The position numbers and the translations under genes are program-made. From a bacterium (GTDB lineage Bacteria; Babelota; Babeliae; Babelales; Vermiphilaceae), in contig CP064961.1 in assembly GCA_016699125.1 (NCBI GenBank), positions 186,001 to 250,000 on the forward strand: a DNA stretch of 64,000 nucleotides, written 5' to 3'. Within the stretch, counting starts at the first letter, position 1. Each line of letters starts with the position of its first letter. The notes under the pieces are model-generated. The model was given only the letters and a program-made list of their open reading frames with translations, made no database searches and had not been told where the DNA came from. Positions 1-8,992 of the stretch are shown here, in pieces.

Positions 1-485
1 CATAGTTCTGGTCCCAATAATGCATAATGTGCTTTGGCATTGACGATATTGAAATATTGATCAGGCATAAACGATCCGGGTGTTTCCGCCGCGATGCGAC
101 GAGCGACCGAGTGATATCCCTGCGGATCATCAATAAAAGAGGTTGCGGGGCAGACCACTACCTTGGCTCCGTATGCTTTGATCGTTTCTAATTTTTCAGT
201 GCTGATCTTTTCTGAAACGGTAATAATGACTGGATAGCCTTTGATAGCACCGATCATGGCAACGGCGACTCCATGATTACCTGAAGATGCATCAACTATC
301 GTTCCGCCCGGCTTTAAAAGTCCTTTTTTTTCCGCGTACTCGATCATGTACAGTGCTGAACGGTCTTTGACGCTACCGCCAGGGTTGCAATATTCGAGTT
401 TTGCGTAGATATCAATAGTGTTTTCTGTCGATAATCGTACCAATGGTGTATTGCCAATGGCATCCAGAAGTGAATTCAGCATCAT
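1..485 (-). CDS. PLP-dependent cysteine synthase / cystathionine beta-synthase family, C-terminus outside window
   Basis: Fold-type II PLP enzyme that makes cysteine or cystathionine from an activated serine and a sulfur donor in the cytoplasm. About 161 N-terminal residues are visible. They contain the N-terminal motif GNTPLVRL, the PLP-lysine motif NPGGSVKDR and the phosphate-cradle motif SSGNHGVA. A stretch with DDPQGYHSVARR followed by DQYFN and AHY resembles cystathionine beta-synthase more than CysK. Two ATGs lie in tandem (485 and 482). The GGAG just upstream is better spaced for the second. It starts 27 bases after the atpE stop and is probably the last gene of the folC-atp string. 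The rest runs off the left edge, so the absence of CBS domains cannot be judged. Confidence 0.85.
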   Translation of the reverse strand, partial: MMLNSLLDAIGNTPLVRLSTENTIDIYAKLEYCNPGGSVKDRSALYMIEYAEKKGLLKPGGTIVDASSGNHGVAVAMIGAIKGYPVIITVSEKISTEKLETIKAYGAKVVVCPATSFIDDPQGYHSVARRIAAETPGSFMPDQYFNIVNAKAHYALLGPEL

Positions 486-512
486 TGCTCCTTTTTTTCG
501 ATGATGAGAAGG

Positions 513-1472
513 TTAAAATAGAATAAGCATAATTGAGTTAACAATGGCATATACAGTACATGTTTCAATCATACTTTGTGCAACCAGCGATAATCGTGAA
601 ATAACTTCTGATTGCTCTGGGTTAGATGCCATTGTTTTGCATGCAGAAGCTGCGGTCATACCGGAACTGATTCCTGGGCCAAATGTTCCCAAGCCTGTGC
701 ATAATGCGGCGGACACGTAGGCAATACCTTTTAACAAGGATGTCTCTTGCGCAGGTACAACAAAAAGTAGAGTCATTGCAATAACGAGTGAAAATATAAT
801 TGGTGTTTCAATGACCGCTTGACTGATGATAGTAAATGAAAGCAGCTTTTTGTATGCCTGTGGATTGATGCCAATGCTCATACATGCCTGTTTTGCAAAT
901 ACTGCAAGTCCAATTGCCGGTCCAATACTGCCGATACCAATGACCAAGCCAGCGGCAATGAGGCGTAATGCGTCAGCGATAGAAGATGCAACGATTGCCT
1001 GATTTCTTATAAAGATTGCAACGACCAGTCCTGCAATGATGGGCATCTGTGTTAATGCTTGTGTCATAATCATAAAAGAGGTAATGCGTTTACTCCAGAA
1101 GGGTTGTCGGGCAATTGATTCAAAGGCTGCTTGTGCGGGTAATGATGAAGCGATTCCGAGCACCAGTCCAGTTGCGCATACTGCTAATGCTATGCCTATG
1201 GAACTGACGTCCGCATAGAGGGTGATTGGTTTTGGTTTTGCAGCCATTAATAAAATGATAGAGACGAAGATGCCAATGACTGATGCCGTTTCGATAAGTG
1301 CAACACCGATGATTGCTGCTTTCATAATATCGTTGCGTGCTTCCGGTTGTCTGCGAATTGCTTTTAACGCAGAACGGCTTGTGATTCCTTGTCCAAAGGC
1401 AACACCCAATGCGGTTACACCTACGGCTAATGCTATGGTAATGTAATGAATAAATTCAGATTGATATGACAT
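513..1472 (-). CDS. atpE: ATP synthase F0 subunit c, four fused hairpins
   Basis: Rotor-ring subunit of a membrane ATP synthase or ATPase. An ordinary F-type c subunit is 75-90 residues with one hairpin; this one is 319 residues with about eight membrane segments in four repeats of about 80 residues. The polar loops are RRQPEA, ARQPFW, INPQAY and SNPEQ. The ion-binding carboxylate is Glu61, Glu222 and Glu303 in repeats 1, 3 and 4, but Gln142 in repeat 2 (ALTQMPII). Repeat 1 keeps the GQG of TM1 found in Na+-type rings and repeat 4 has a Tyr five residues after its Glu; the other repeats lack these, so the ion cannot be assigned. An AAAGGA lies 8 bases before the ATG. It follows atpB by 22 bases. 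Confidence 0.92.
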   Translation of the reverse strand: MSYQSEFIHYITIALAVGVTALGVAFGQGITSRSALKAIRRQPEARNDIMKAAIIGVALIETASVIGIFVSIILLMAAKPKPITLYADVSSIGIALAVCATGLVLGIASSLPAQAAFESIARQPFWSKRITSFMIMTQALTQMPIIAGLVVAIFIRNQAIVASSIADALRLIAAGLVIGIGSIGPAIGLAVFAKQACMSIGINPQAYKKLLSFTIISQAVIETPIIFSLVIAMTLLFVVPAQETSLLKGIAYVSAALCTGLGTFGPGISSGMTAASACKTMASNPEQSEVISRLSLVAQSMIETCTVYAIVNSIMLILF

Positions 1473-1494
1473 GTGTGCAATCCTTTATACTCTA

Positions 1495-2274
1495 TCAAGA
1501 TTCTGATTCATGCCTAATTGCTATCGATAAATAGGTTAACGACAAGATAGTAAATACAAATGCCTGCAAGAAACCTTCAAGGATTGTAAAACATATGGTC
1601 AACACTAAACTCATTAACAACGCACAACTTGTAGCTATAATTTTGAAAAAACTATTCACAATGAAAAACTTTGAAACATCTAACACGGTTATATACTGTA
1701 ATGCAGCTGAGCTATAAATCTTTGAAATAATGGCTCCGCCAAGGATGTTGCCAAAAAGACGTAAAGAAACAGATAAAACTGAAGTAAATTTGCCTATCAA
1801 ATGCAAAGGAAAAAGCCACAAAGGGCTAAAAAATTCTGTTTTTATATAGTGCCACAAGCCCATTGAACGTATAGCGGCAATTTGAGTGTAAAAAAATCCA
1901 CTCAAGCCTAAAGCTAACGTAGTATTAAGGTCTTGCGTTGGCTCTTCAAGCCAAGGGATGATGGGTGCAATGTTGCAGCTTAAAATAAAAATAAATAATG
2001 ATCCTACAAAGCAGATATGCATAGGTGTAAAAAAGCCTATCGATTGTTCAACTGTATCGCATAGAAAGGCAACTACACCCATGATACAGTTATAGACAAA
2101 TGTATTGTGTCTTGAGATTAGTTTTATCACAAGAATGGATAGAAAAAGCAGACCCATTATAACCCAGGTATGCAGTACTGTTGTGCTATTAACTAATAAT
2201 AGATTATTTTTTTCCACCCCTAAGAGTGAACTTAAATCCCAAAAATGATCTGCTGTTAAACTTACATTAATCAT
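1495..2274 (-). CDS. atpB: ATP synthase F0 subunit a
   Basis: Stator channel subunit that passes ions to the c ring in the inner membrane. The protein is 259 residues with five or six hydrophobic segments. The key stator arginine lies in SLRLFGNILGG near residue 180, and the last helix has the family pattern EGFLQAFVFTILSLTYLS. I start at the ATG at 2274 because it overlaps the stop of the upstream AtpR-like gene as ATGA, which points to translational coupling. An in-frame start ten codons earlier would overlap further. The next gene downstream is the c subunit. No b, delta, alpha, gamma, beta or epsilon gene is in the window, so the rest of the enzyme must lie elsewhere or be missing. Confidence 0.93.
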   Translation of the reverse strand: MINVSLTADHFWDLSSLLGVEKNNLLLVNSTTVLHTWVIMGLLFLSILVIKLISRHNTFVYNCIMGVVAFLCDTVEQSIGFFTPMHICFVGSLFIFILSCNIAPIIPWLEEPTQDLNTTLALGLSGFFYTQIAAIRSMGLWHYIKTEFFSPLWLFPLHLIGKFTSVLSVSLRLFGNILGGAIISKIYSSAALQYITVLDVSKFFIVNSFFKIIATSCALLMSLVLTICFTILEGFLQAFVFTILSLTYLSIAIRHESES

Positions 2275-2558
2275 TGTCTTTCTCTGTGTAAAAGCATGTA
2301 CCAAAAGGCTGCAAGGAACATTATGACCACAATAATAGAATCAACTATAGTGCAATACATAACAACACGTAACAACCATAATAGTACTATATACCTTATC
2401 AGAAACAAAGCAATATAGGTCTTTTTTTTTAGAGAAAAAAGAAAGACTCTTGTATATTTTTCAATAAACAAGAGTCCATACAAAGTTCCAGCTAGTAATC
2501 CAGCACCACAATAAAATGCAAGTTCAAGGGCGTAATTAAGCGCTGGAGAATTAATCAT
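2271..2558 (-). CDS. atpR: AtpR-like small membrane protein of N-type ATPase
   Basis: The product is 95 residues with three predicted membrane helices. N-type ATPase operons carry a small three-helix protein, AtpR, directly before the a and c genes and thought to help c-ring assembly. This product fits by position (R, then a, then c), by length, by the first-helix pattern GAGLLAGTLYG and by an Arg inside the second helix (FLIRYIVL). The match comes from pattern and order only, so an AtpI-like protein or an unrelated small membrane protein remains possible. The stop overlaps the atpB start by four bases, and the start follows the folC-like stop by nine bases. Confidence 0.5.
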   Translation of the reverse strand: MINSPALNYALELAFYCGAGLLAGTLYGLLFIEKYTRVFLFSLKKKTYIALFLIRYIVLLWLLRVVMYCTIVDSIIVVIMFLAAFWYMLLHRERQ

Positions 2559-2567
2559 GGTAAAGTT

Positions 2568-3998
2568 CTAAATTTTTTTAATACCTTTGAACTTCCAATA
2601 TTCAGCGACTATAGAAGAAGAACCAGTAATCAGTACCAAACCGTATTTCTCATCAACACTGCTTTGAGCAAGCTGAAATGCTTCCTTAAAATTTTGTGCT
2701 GCACGAGCCTTAATTTTCATGCTTTTTATATTGTTAGTTAAGGTTTCATGGTTAAACGATGCGTCGTATTTGTGACCTGGTAAAGCTTCGACAGGGCACA
2801 CAATAACTTGGCCTGAAGTCTTTTTAAAGAAATAACGTAAAACACGCAATATTTCTTCAAGTTCAAGTTCTGAAACCGTGGTAAACCCTAAAATAATCGA
2901 TAAGCCTTTTAATGGACGTTGATAATGTAATAATCTCACACCAAGTAAGATGTTTTTGAGGGCATCAACATTAGAGGCATTATCAAGTAAAATGGTTGGT
3001 TTATCTTTGTCCAATAACTGAAAACGACCAGGCATATCGTTAACCGTGTCTTTCCAAAATTGATCAACCGTCTTTTTAGGATTTAATTCGGCCATTCTCT
3101 TGGCTTCTAACGTTGGTCGGCCACGTTGTACTTTTTGTTTTGCTAAAATACTGGTATCTGAGCTATCCATAGCATTGTCTAAGCATTCATTAACATAAAG
3201 GTAGGCTATGCGTTCTGCAAGTCCTGCACAACGGCCATGTAACTGTTCAAATGGATAGGACAGTGATGCCAGTTTGCGGATCGGCATGACCCACACCGCG
3301 CCCTTCTGTTTTGCTAGTTCTTGCATGTATTGTAAGTTCGATTTGTTTTGATCGGCAGACACAATAAATGTTTTCTCTTTTGCAAGGTTCATAATATATT
3401 CAATGAAATCTTTAACCTGGAGTACCACTTGATCAAGGTCAGGATCTGAAACGCGTGTTATTGCCACCAATTTTGGATTACAAATAGTCATAATATTGTT
3501 AACAAATGCATTTGCTACTTCAATAATTGCAACATCGACTTTATTGAGTTTAAAATGAAGGAGACTCATCATGGTTAAAATAACATCAGTATCGATGTCA
3601 AGCTTGAGTTCTTCAGCCGTTGAAATGACTTCATTTGCAAGGTCGGTAAATGCCTTGTTTGATATCATTTCGTCTTTTATAACAAATCGTTCATTGTAAG
3701 TTAAGATGTGTGGCGCATACAATATACCCACAGAAAGGCCTTCTGCTGCAAGTAATCGACTTGCAAAATGTGCAGTTAGACTTTTGCCATTACTCCCTGC
3801 GACCGCAATGATATTGGTTGTTTGTGAAATATTTCCGAGCGCTTTATCCAACTGTTTGGCTGTCGCTAGACTTTTTTCTTTTGTATTCACGTTCCAGTGA
3901 GCGTCGAGAAATTCAACGATCTCACTATAGTTTTTCTGTTTTCCACCTAAAAGCGAATCTTTTTGGACCAACTGCTTTTGTATGTTTGTTGATTTCAT
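2568..3998 (-). CDS. folC: FolC-like Mur ligase family protein, diverged
   Basis: Resembles folylpolyglutamate/dihydrofolate synthase, an ATP-dependent ligase that adds glutamate to folates. The P-loop GSNGKS is near residue 69, followed by the FolC-type stretch APHILTYNERF, and the C-terminal domain has GRFQLL and ILLDNASN. Two hallmarks are degenerate. The usual EVGLGGRLDATN region reads EVANAFVNN, and the DGAHNP motif has Ser for His. The length of 476 residues exceeds the usual 420-440, with an extra segment near residues 270-320. It may have a changed substrate or reduced activity. It heads the minus-strand string with atpR-atpB-atpE. The function is assigned by family only. Confidence 0.65.
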   Translation of the reverse strand: MKSTNIQKQLVQKDSLLGGKQKNYSEIVEFLDAHWNVNTKEKSLATAKQLDKALGNISQTTNIIAVAGSNGKSLTAHFASRLLAAEGLSVGILYAPHILTYNERFVIKDEMISNKAFTDLANEVISTAEELKLDIDTDVILTMMSLLHFKLNKVDVAIIEVANAFVNNIMTICNPKLVAITRVSDPDLDQVVLQVKDFIEYIMNLAKEKTFIVSADQNKSNLQYMQELAKQKGAVWVMPIRKLASLSYPFEQLHGRCAGLAERIAYLYVNECLDNAMDSSDTSILAKQKVQRGRPTLEAKRMAELNPKKTVDQFWKDTVNDMPGRFQLLDKDKPTILLDNASNVDALKNILLGVRLLHYQRPLKGLSIILGFTTVSELELEEILRVLRYFFKKTSGQVIVCPVEALPGHKYDASFNHETLTNNIKSMKIKARAAQNFKEAFQLAQSSVDEKYGLVLITGSSSIVAEYWKFKGIKKI

Positions 3999-4215
3999 TG
4001 ATTTAATCCCATCAGTTAACTGTTTTTATTGTTCTAAAACTTTTTCTTCTGCTCCCCCTTTATCAGGCTTTTTTTAATATTAAAATTAAAAGAAAGCTTT
4101 AAAAAGACTTATTTGGAGAGTATGATTAATTGTAATTATATCATTAAAGGCAAAAATGTCAAACAAGAAATTTTGAATTGATTTAAACAACTTAAATTAC
4201 AAAAAAAGGCTCTTT

Positions 4216-4854
4216 ATGTATTTTTTATCTTGGAAGTCTCATGAAGTAAATACGTTTTTGTATCAGAAAATAGTTGAAAATAAAGTTTTTTTGGGCTCAA
4301 CAGATACCGTTTTGGGGTTAATGTCTGCTGCGACGCCGCAAGGCAGGGCTAGACTTAATAGTATTAAACGAAGGGATGATAAACCTTATATTATCTTAAT
4401 AGATTCAATGAATGAGCTTGAGCTTTTTGTTGATCGGGCGGTACAAGATCGTCTTTTGCCTTTTTTGGAACAGATATGGCCAGGGCCTATTTCAGTTATT
4501 ATGCCAGCAAAAAGTGGAATAGCCTCTTTTTATGTGGGAAATGAGCAAAAAATCGCACTTCGTATGCCCGATCATGCAGGGCTTCTGAGAGTAATGCATA
4601 GGTGCGGACCCCTTTTTTCGACCAGTGCAAATATCAGCAATAGTCCTACTCCGGACAATATTATTGATATAGATCCTGTTATTATTGAGCAAGTTGAAGC
4701 GGTGGTTATGGATGATGGCATTGAAAAAAAGAATATTCCATCAACAATAATAGAATATAAAGACGGACAATGTGTGATTGTAAGAGCTGGAGCCTTTGAT
4801 TCAGCGGCTTTGTTAAAAAAATACGCTATGGCAATACAAGGGTGCGAAAAGTGA
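4216..4854 (+). CDS. tsaC: threonylcarbamoyl-AMP synthase (YrdC/Sua5 family)
   Basis: Makes threonylcarbamoyl-adenylate from Thr, bicarbonate and ATP, the first step of the t6A37 modification of ANN-decoding tRNAs. At 212 residues it matches the short TsaC form without the Sua5 C-terminal domain. Visible motifs are STDTVLGL, the KRRDDKP substrate-binding lysines, IWPGPISVI, ALRMPDH and LFSTSANIS, in the family order. The gene stands alone on the plus strand, divergent from the folC-like gene across 217 bases and convergent with the next gene, whose stop is 13 bases away. No strong ribosome binding site is visible. Confidence 0.9.
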   Translation: MYFLSWKSHEVNTFLYQKIVENKVFLGSTDTVLGLMSAATPQGRARLNSIKRRDDKPYIILIDSMNELELFVDRAVQDRLLPFLEQIWPGPISVIMPAKSGIASFYVGNEQKIALRMPDHAGLLRVMHRCGPLFSTSANISNSPTPDNIIDIDPVIIEQVEAVVMDDGIEKKNIPSTIIEYKDGQCVIVRAGAFDSAALLKKYAMAIQGCEK

Positions 4855-4867
4855 ATATAATCTAGTA

Positions 4868-5989
4868 TCAAGAAAAAAGATGAAAGATTGAATCGAAATT
4901 AATATGGTATCTATTTTTCAAAATTCTATATGATAAAATGCCAAAAACAACCAGCAGAAGACTTTTTTTGAGTATTCTGATCTGTTTTTGATTCAAAAAA
5001 CCATATATTTTTTGAGCATCTGATTGAGGTTTCTCTGTAGGTAGTACGGTTTTTTCAAGGTCTTTTTCTGGTACAAATGCTGATATTAGATTAGTTTTTA
5101 TCAAGTAGTTGTTAAGTTCCTGAAAGAAAGGGTTTACCCTTATAAAAAAAATATCCATATTCTTTTCCATCAGATCATTGGCATTATCATTGTGCGAAAA
5201 CTTAATCAGTTTGTTGGTTTCTATAAGCAGCTGTCTTCCATCGTGTTCAGAATTACCAGTAGTATCAACAAATGTTTTCATTGCTTCATACAATGTTTTA
5301 TTTAAACATGTTTTTTTTTCATAAACGAAGGTGTTAAGTAGTAGCAGAATTCTCAATATCGTTTTTTTTTGTTTTTTTTCCATAGAGGATAAAAAATTAT
5401 CAGTGGTATTAACCAACCCGAGCATGGTAGTAAGTGGCTGGGGTAAGTTAAGAGGCTTAGCATCAATGTTTTCCTCAAAACCATTCATTGATTTTGGTAG
5501 TAAATTTGTCTGATTATAATATCTGATAAGCTCTTTGGAAGCCCGAGTAAACTGTCTCAAGGATGATTCTTGCAATAATAAAAGGAGGTTTGTGATATTG
5601 ATTACTTTTTCTAAATTGTGCATCTCTTCGCCTGATGCAATTTTTTCATAAGCCTCTTTCCATGCTTCTTTTGCTAGGTACATTAGTGGGCTTGAAGCGA
5701 TCAGGTCTTGACTGGGCTGGCTACGGGGAGAAAAAAGCATCGCAATCTGTTCAGAATTCTGTTTTATGAGGTTAATAGCTAAGGGGTTTTGAACGGTGTT
5801 GCCATTTTCTGCATCGCTTATTGGTTGGTCTGTGTGTGTAATGGTGGCAGTATCAAGCTTCTCTGGTTCCATGCCATATATTAGGTGCGTAATAATCGAA
5901 ATGTATAAAAAAAAATGATATGTTTTTTCCATCTCAATGCCTTTTTCATGCGTATCGTCATGTGGTTGAAGATTCGAGTCAGTAGTCAT
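4868..5989 (-). CDS. hypothetical exported protein with C-terminal membrane helix
   Basis: Not recognised. It is 373 residues if started at 5989; an in-frame ATG at 5932 gives a better signal peptide (MEKTYHFFLYISIITHLIYG), so the true start may be there. The body is charged and mainly helical, without cysteine-rich or catalytic motifs. A hydrophobic segment near the C-terminus (SLLLVVFGILSYRIL) could anchor it in the inner membrane with a short basic tail. It converges on tsaC. Confidence 0.7.
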   Translation of the reverse strand: MTTDSNLQPHDDTHEKGIEMEKTYHFFLYISIITHLIYGMEPEKLDTATITHTDQPISDAENGNTVQNPLAINLIKQNSEQIAMLFSPRSQPSQDLIASSPLMYLAKEAWKEAYEKIASGEEMHNLEKVINITNLLLLLQESSLRQFTRASKELIRYYNQTNLLPKSMNGFEENIDAKPLNLPQPLTTMLGLVNTTDNFLSSMEKKQKKTILRILLLLNTFVYEKKTCLNKTLYEAMKTFVDTTGNSEHDGRQLLIETNKLIKFSHNDNANDLMEKNMDIFFIRVNPFFQELNNYLIKTNLISAFVPEKDLEKTVLPTEKPQSDAQKIYGFLNQKQIRILKKSLLLVVFGILSYRILKNRYHINFDSIFHLFS

Positions 5990-6276
5990 GATTTGTTAGT
6001 TTATTTAATTAGTTTCTGATAGCGCAATATATATGCTTTAAAAGTTTTTTTTTGTTGTAAAGTGTTTATTTTGCTGATTAGGCCTTCTGTATTAGAAATG
6101 GATTCCTTGTTTGAAGCTGTCTGGAAGGTAAGACGTTACAGTGTATAATAATTTCAACTTGAAAATTACTGTTATTATCTGCTATAATGAATATTGCAAA
6201 AAATAACGTAAAAATGTATGGTATAGTAGTATTTTACTGATTGCTACGTACGTTGTACTTATTGAGAATTGAAACT

Positions 6277-7632
6277 ATGGTTATCAAAAAACAGCTTTTA
6301 TCAATACTTATTGCTCCGTTATTGTTTACAGTGATTTTTGCGACAAAAGCAGAAGAAGTATGGATTACCGTGTATATCCATGGCATTATGAGCATTACGC
6401 CGCATCTGAACGTGGGTAATTTTATGCGGTTCATGAATGATAATGTCCTTCATACATTGTACGCAAAGCAGGTAGAGTTCATTCGGAATGACCCCTTTTT
6501 TCAGTATGCTCAAGCGATGCAGCAAATCGGCCTGCATAAGCTCGATCCGGAAAAACTCGAGTATGGTGATGCAGGCAATGCGATTGCGGCAATTTTTAAT
6601 GAAATAGAACAGGGGATTGATAAAAATAGAATCAATCATCACTATACGTTTGGTTGGACAGGGCTTTTGAGTCCTCAGCAACGTTATTATGATGCGCACG
6701 AGCTTTTTGTGCTCTTGGAGGATCTGGTCAGAGAGTATGAGCATACCTATCAAACAAAGCCTAAAATACGGCTTATCGGCTACAGTCATGGGGGAAACAT
6801 TAGCTTGAACCTTGCCGCGGTACGTAAAGATTTTTATCCACAGTCAACCTTACAGATTGATCAACAGGTGTTGATTGGAGTTCCCTTAGTTACGGAAACC
6901 GATTTTTTAGTCAATGATCCGATTTTTAAGCGTACCTATCATATTTTTTCATCACATGATCGTATTCAGCAGATAGACCTATTTTCATTCAGTCGCCTTT
7001 TTTCAAGGAAGGTGTTTAAAAATAGGCATAATTTCAAACTTCCTGATAATCTTTGGCAAATTCAACTAAAAACGATGAAGCCGGTAAAAAAAATGGGTGC
7101 AAAGCGTGATGCGTTGCGGCTGAATATGCATAATGAGGCGATTGTTTCCGGAACCCATCCTTTGTTAAAAAATGTATCACCTGGTCACATTGAACTCTGG
7201 TTTTTTGGTTGGACACCGCAACATTATAGACCACATTTTATTTTAAACCCGCTTCCGGTAGTTGTCTTTTTACCATACATTATTAATGCAGTGCATGCCT
7301 GTGAATCGTTTCTTGACAACAAAGAGATTGTTATATTTGATATACGGCCCAAGGATAACCTAAGTATTGTAAAACAGTATCGAGAAAAACTGTACTTTAA
7401 AACCTTTACATTCTTCAGTCAGGACCAGCTTGACTATTTTGCCTCTCTTGGATTGAAAACAAAGCCAGATTCTTATACAAACAGAGATTTTAAAGAACGC
7501 ATTTATAATGCCTGTCAGACCGCCAATCGATATTATCGTCATAATATAAAACCGATGCGTTTGAAAAACGGGTATCCAAATAGACACACAAGAATGAGAC
7601 AAAAGCAGACCAAACCATTGGAATATAAATAG
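6277..7632 (+). CDS. secreted alpha/beta hydrolase (lipase-like)
   Basis: Probably a serine hydrolase acting outside the cytoplasm. The protein is 451 residues from the ATG at 6277, which begins a clear signal peptide (MVIKKQLLSILIAPLLFTV...). An in-frame TTG at 6241 would put charged residues in front and is less likely. An early YIHGIM resembles the oxyanion strand of lipases, and IGYSHGGN near residue 170 is the nucleophile elbow GxSxG. The catalytic Asp and His are not certain; HD at SSHDRI and a later PGHIELW are candidates. The substrate is unknown. The last 50 codons are duplicated in a remnant at 8728-8877. Confidence 0.75.
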   Translation: MVIKKQLLSILIAPLLFTVIFATKAEEVWITVYIHGIMSITPHLNVGNFMRFMNDNVLHTLYAKQVEFIRNDPFFQYAQAMQQIGLHKLDPEKLEYGDAGNAIAAIFNEIEQGIDKNRINHHYTFGWTGLLSPQQRYYDAHELFVLLEDLVREYEHTYQTKPKIRLIGYSHGGNISLNLAAVRKDFYPQSTLQIDQQVLIGVPLVTETDFLVNDPIFKRTYHIFSSHDRIQQIDLFSFSRLFSRKVFKNRHNFKLPDNLWQIQLKTMKPVKKMGAKRDALRLNMHNEAIVSGTHPLLKNVSPGHIELWFFGWTPQHYRPHFILNPLPVVVFLPYIINAVHACESFLDNKEIVIFDIRPKDNLSIVKQYREKLYFKTFTFFSQDQLDYFASLGLKTKPDSYTNRDFKERIYNACQTANRYYRHNIKPMRLKNGYPNRHTRMRQKQTKPLEYK

Positions 7633-7847
7633 TTCTACAAAATGGCTGACAATCCTGGTTACTATGTGCCGCTGGCACAGCCCCCTTTGTCTATACTTCG
7701 AAACTCATTTTAAAGTCTCAATGGGTTCTAAGTTCGGATTGAATTCACATGTTTTTTATTTTTGATATGCTTTTAAAGAGTATTTTTTATACATTATGAT
7801 TTTATTATAATTTTTATCGTTCAAATGAACCAGAAGGGGTTTTCTGT

Positions 7848-8666
7848 ATGAGTTCTCTATATCTTTATGATAGGCCCGGCCTTTTTTATTTTTTGTCTAT
7901 CTGTACAAGTTGGATAAGTTGGTTTATAGCAGCCTACCTTAGCCATTTAGAAGCATATCAACGTGTATCCGGTATCTTGATGCTTATTGGTCTGGTGAGC
8001 CCTACCGTTGTAGCCTTTACGATGATATATGTGAATGACAATTTAAAAAAAGATCTATCGGAAAGACTTTTTACTTTTACTGCTTTGAAGCCTTTTTATG
8101 TATTACTTGCGTTTAGCATAATGCCTTTTAGTATTTTACTTGCTCAAGGTATCTCTCTTTTATTTGGATATAGTGCTGAGCAATTTTTATTATCAAGTCA
8201 CGCATCATTTTCTTTTAGTTTATTCCCCGCGTGGATGATGTTATTGGTTGCACCGACTATAGAAGAGCTTGCTTGGCATTCTTATGGCACAGACTGTTTA
8301 CGTACCAGGTTTAGCCTCTTTACCACTTGCATAATTTTTGCCTTATTTTGGGTGGGTTGGCATTTTCCTCTTTCCTTTATAAAAGGGTATTATCATAGTA
8401 ATATTGCTGAAAGTAGTTGGATTTACTCTTTAAATTTTGCTATTAGCTTGTTTCCCTTTGTATTTTTGATGAATTGGCTTTATTATAAAGCAGACAGAAG
8501 CATCATAGTTGCAATTATTTTTCATGTTACGGCAGGTTTTTTTAATGAACTATTTGCTACTCATCCTGATTCAAAAATTATTCAAACAGTACTTTTGAGC
8601 ATACTTACGCTGGTAATCATTTATAAGCAAAAACATCTTTTTTTCAATGGTCAAGCACAAAAGTAA
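7848..8666 (+). CDS. CPBP (Abi) family intramembrane metalloprotease-like protein
   Basis: Membrane protein of 272 residues with about seven hydrophobic segments. It carries the three blocks of the CPBP/Rce1 family: EELAWHSYG (EE motif), FWVGWHFPL (FxxxH) and IIFHVTAGFFNE (third histidine). Two family positions differ: the Arg usually found after EExxx is His, and the usual HxxxN has Gly for Asn. Proteolysis is plausible but not assured. AAGGGG lies nine bases before the ATG. The gene sits between a hydrolase gene and a copy of that gene's 3' end, which suggests it was inserted or trapped in a local duplication. Confidence 0.75.
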   Translation: MSSLYLYDRPGLFYFLSICTSWISWFIAAYLSHLEAYQRVSGILMLIGLVSPTVVAFTMIYVNDNLKKDLSERLFTFTALKPFYVLLAFSIMPFSILLAQGISLLFGYSAEQFLLSSHASFSFSLFPAWMMLLVAPTIEELAWHSYGTDCLRTRFSLFTTCIIFALFWVGWHFPLSFIKGYYHSNIAESSWIYSLNFAISLFPFVFLMNWLYYKADRSIIVAIIFHVTAGFFNELFATHPDSKIIQTVLLSILTLVIIYKQKHLFFNGQAQK

Positions 8667-8727
8667 AATTGAAGATAGTGAATAAAGCGAATCGTAGCTG
8701 AGTCTGTTTTTCGGGATTGAGAAAAAT

Positions 8728-8877
8728 ACTGATTTTAAAGAATGCATTTATAGTGTCTGCCAGACCGCTAATCAATATTATCGTCATACTATAAAACCGA
8801 TGCGTTTGAAAAACGGGTATCCAAATAGACACACAAGAATGAGGCAAAAGCAGGTTAAGCCGTTGGAATATAAGTAG
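8728..8877 (+). pseudogene. remnant of the hydrolase gene 3' end
   Basis: These 50 codons, stop included, align without gaps to the last 50 codons of the hydrolase gene at 7483-7632. Most codons are identical, including the run coding for KPMRLKNGYPNRHTRMRQKQ. The frame is intact but has no start and no upstream hydrolase domain, so this is a dead 3' fragment left by duplication and deletion. Confidence 0.8.
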
Positions 8878-8992
8878 TTTTTAAACCCCAGATGGCTGAG
8901 AATTGAATTATTCTCGTTTTTTCTTTTTTTAGTGATTGTGTGTTTATTTCATGATCACTGTTTTTTTGTTTTTAATGTTATGTGTTTTTTGT

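Noticed and set aside
7360..8847. Two similar minus-strand frames beginning with SHSCVSIWIPVFQTHRFY
   Set aside because: Both are antisense to the duplicated hydrolase 3' end, so their similarity only reflects that duplication.
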